Source: Saccharomycopsis crataegensis
Taxonomy: Eukaryota > Ascomycota > Saccharomycetes > Ascoideales > Saccharomycopsidaceae
DNA length: 64,000 bases
Direction: 5' to 3'
Assembly (NCBI RefSeq): GCF_037102585.1
Contig: NW_027043822.1
Span: 248,001-312,000, forward strand
Numbering within the stretch: position 1 is the first letter of the stretch; each line of letters starts with the position of its first letter. A program made the position numbers and the translations under genes. The notes beneath the pieces are model-generated. The model made no database searches, had not been told where the DNA came from, and saw only the letters and a program-made list of their open reading frames with translations. This document shows positions 63,501 through 64,000 of the stretch, one piece after another.

Positions 63501-64000
63501 AGAAGTCAATTTATCATGTTCACTGGTCAATTGCTTATGTTCACTAGCCAAACCATCACGTTCAGAAACCAATTTGTCGTGTTTGGAGGTCAATTCTTTA
63601 TGTTGGGAAGTCAATTGACCATATTTGGAAGTAATAATATCATGCTCAGAGGCCAATTCCTTGTGTTGAGAAGTCAATTCATTATATTTGGAAGTTAATT
63701 CATCGTGTTTAGAGGTCAAACCATCCTGCTTTGAAATCAATGCAACATATTTACCATGAAGAGACTTGTTATTAGAAACCAAATCTTCATGGGTGGTTGT
63801 CAAACTTTCGAATTGTTTCATTTGATCACTGTACTTGTCGTCGAGATCCTTATGAGTTTTCATCAACGATTCCAATTTACCAACGGCATCGCCGTGATTT
63901 CTCAACAATTCACCATTTTTATCGGATAATTCTTTGATCTTGGCATCTGATTTTGAAAGAAGAGAATTGTTTTTGGTTAATTCTCCTTTAACAGATTCAT
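57585..64000 (-). CDS. NUM1: Num1/Mcp5-type cortical anchor protein; 5' end missing
   Basis: At least 2137 residues; the frame is open through the right edge, so the N-terminus is outside. Almost all of it is predicted coiled coil. Two blocks are strikingly regular 7-residue arrays (62835-63725, SKHDELT-type; 61575-62410, EIKSKDN-type). Near the C-terminus are short repeated modules (58310-58680), and the last 120 residues form a PH-type domain (GEFLYKYYRR, RHERYFWVHPYTLTLYWSE, NIWYNSLRYLI) of the Num1/Mcp5 class that binds PI(4,5)P2. Num1 tethers dynein and mitochondria at the plasma membrane for nuclear migration and organelle inheritance. Identification rests on the PH domain position and overall plan. 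Confidence 0.85.
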   Translation of the reverse strand, partial: ESVKGELTKNNSLLSKSDAKIKELSDKNGELLRNHGDAVGKLESLMKTHKDLDDKYSDQMKQFESLTTTHEDLVSNNKSLHGKYVALISKQDGLTSKHDELTSKYNELTSQHKELASEHDIITSKYGQLTSQHKELTSKHDKLVSERDGLASEHKQLTSEHDKLTSENDKLISEHGKLVSEHDKLASKHTGLTSQHKEFISKHDAFTAQHDDLVSKHDKLISEHGELNSKYDGLTTNHDELSSKNSKLTSEHGDLISKYGALSSQHKELTSKHDALTSQNDGLISKHDELAFEHRELTSKLDELTSKHGELSSKHDKLASKHDELVSKHSDLNSKHDELNSQRTILLSKHDELVSKHNELTSQHKDLVSKHGKLTDEHEGLTSKFDDLNVKNSKYLEEMEEASREKADLEKNITKLNDRVSELDEMNAHYVKEKELNEKKMEELEKSKSETGNTVESITKKLLALEVTHKLLAADKDSLDKKHATLKSVHNEAIESKSQIDKGMKSLQGKYDSLVTLNGELGKKLKSSEADVKSKIDELKSKDNEIKSKDSEIKTMDGELNAKNDEIKSKDNEIKVMSGDIESKNADIKSRDDQIKSKNDKIEAKDAEIKSKDIELKKKNEELESKNNEIKSKNDEIKAKNDEIESKNIELKSKHGDIKMKADEIESRNMEIKSKDSEIKNMAEELKSKNAEIKSKDTELDAKNVEIKSKIAEIESKVVEIESKEGEIKAKNEEIESKIAEIKSKDIELKNMNDEIKSNIALIKTRDDELKTKNDEIETKNVEIKSRDGEIKSKKEEIESKITEIASLGAIHSKALAEKETELESLLKKTKITESERDSLAKEIAALTAAKSLLEKEISSAKSDVTEKQGLIDIHQSEIKKLSLELDSVKFQLESRDHEIKSKGAELASLKESSETLSKQHTTTSSKLANVGGLLASLTAAHELLKKDNTKLQESYNTSKGLVDNNKDELSGLKSKLAEAEKKLNDLTSELNAKNDEHLKFVELHDANEAKLKDLNIESQKMSSLHKEKDESLMLLKQEHDQLKTSHSKIEAELAKKTDDIEKLTGDHASEASKLIAEVEEGKALVLKLTKEIGAKNSELADLTSSHADTTKVRDMELNDLKKSHTEKHELLQDEIAKLKESSESKQSTIDEISKELAACKSTFSENLSAKQKEIEELKKSFKEKDAKLVAAAASITELQKEIIDSKVKESDILDSNNGLNKQIESMKATNEQLQVQINDLTKQKERLDKSVVELEESNRALKADKSSVATKSAEIAAALAALKTAHSSLTNDHKMLSDKHKSLNDQHTRVNDKRSELDSVLNSLKTKYAAVEQELSDAKKSGAQLQAKYDDIVKAKTALVTEKKELAGDKTKLVKELEELKTVNENNSLLTKELAELTAAHEQLSFTNKDLVKRQEESEKEHQDAIENTKSQMMEEKAELMKKNEELDSTIKALTLEVSTIKTTKDELTKNMDNLNKELASMKSTNEELSSKYNALETEKQDLVTKQGSLDKELGDHENTKSQLKDITTKLLALEGVHKLLTRDHGNLNDELVSIKELKSNNESELEKSKASTKELSSKVESLKVQNSKVQADYDKMFGDYNKLFDDHSKLNTTHRDLNTKNLDLSSEVDQLSTKILELEAANKLSAKNRDDAFNSKAAEYDNLQASNNELGARFKELEQMKASLDAKNVELSGAIASLKDDNAKFIDQGKNSTALIASLKSENSRLQGQFDELVKSQKEWEVKYAEVNEKLKEATAVNEKRTKTVSRTPSAEDFVDASQDFEVIKSDEEILKEKASALNMIVVTSDKYRTMISSDDISRPQLEKYARKLNLLVIPDKFYVATNMFKIPDTNNVIVVPKTYYNKLSKNESTAIHKVSIEKMREEAQKRGYNLVSSTIEESASQETENDEENNDKDTTITPTATTTDRLTNRKSIRSFLGRSQTKRDDARSMMPPPSRKISSPQINARQSNSQLTHRSTISTRHSAANFSTRSVTGLSLATEASLSEPNIIGAVTQTVIGEFLYKYYRRLGPLSVMSEVRHERYFWVHPYTLTLYWSEENPVLGNPSDDKVRACAIVGVESVEDNTPLPVGLYHRSIVVHSSDRDVKITCPSRLRHNIWYNSLRYLIQRNLDGLDFE
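61575..62410 (-). repeat. coding heptad array, EIKSKDN type (NUM1)
   Basis: About forty diverged 21-base units encoding (D/E)IKSK(D/N)x within the NUM1 coiled coil. Confidence 0.85.
62835..63725 (-). repeat. coding heptad array, SKHDELT type (NUM1)
   Basis: About 42 consecutive 21-base units encoding variants of (S/T)(K/Q/E)H(D/G/K)(E/K)L(T/A/V) within NUM1, nearly without insertions. Confidence 0.88.

Overview
The window is nuclear chromosomal DNA from a budding yeast (Saccharomycotina). Genes are compact and mostly intronless. The three introns I can place are short and have GTGAGT or GTACGT donors and CTAAC-type branch sites. The gene set is yeast-specific (FAR1/STE5, NUM1, PAM17, ODC1, PEX5, LAP2), and intergenic DNA is AT-rich and full of poly-A/T and other microsatellites. 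Codon CTG is rare throughout. Alignment evidence on whether it is read as Leu or as Ser (CUG clade) conflicts, so I do not name a genus. I recognised no tRNA, rRNA, transposon or LTR element.

Layout, left to right: a DHA2-type MFS transporter (+, cut by the left edge); a cyclic-nucleotide-binding/F-box/LRR protein (+); a FAR1/STE5-family pheromone scaffold (-); glycerol-3-phosphate dehydrogenase GPD1 (-); ALG11 mannosyltransferase (-); a membrane-anchored coiled-coil protein (-); PAM17 (+); an unknown basic protein (+); STI1 (+); ERG3 (-); an unknown poly-Asn protein (-); ODC1 (-, intron); a fumarylacetoacetase-family enzyme (-); PEX5 (+); the PTEN homologue TEP1 (+); an unknown protein (+); LAP2 (-); an STL1-like sugar/polyol symporter (-, intron); TOP2 (+, intron); a C2H2 zinc-finger regulator (+); an unknown helical protein (-); NUM1 (-, cut by the right edge).

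The genes are independent housekeeping and regulatory loci rather than a cluster. Functional echoes exist: GPD1 and the STL1-like carrier both bear on glycerol or osmolyte balance, ODC1 and PAM17 are mitochondrial inner-membrane proteins, and FAR1 and NUM1 act at the cell cortex during mating or nuclear movement. Promoter motifs fit gene function in two places: a perfect heat-shock element before STI1 and two sterol response elements before ERG3.

Nothing here looks like a mobile or defence system. The most unusual items are the predicted cAMP/cGMP-binding F-box protein, the extremely regular heptad arrays of NUM1, a possible dual-start (cytosolic/mitochondrial) GPD1, and very long simple repeats placed directly after the stop codons of PEX5 and LAP2.
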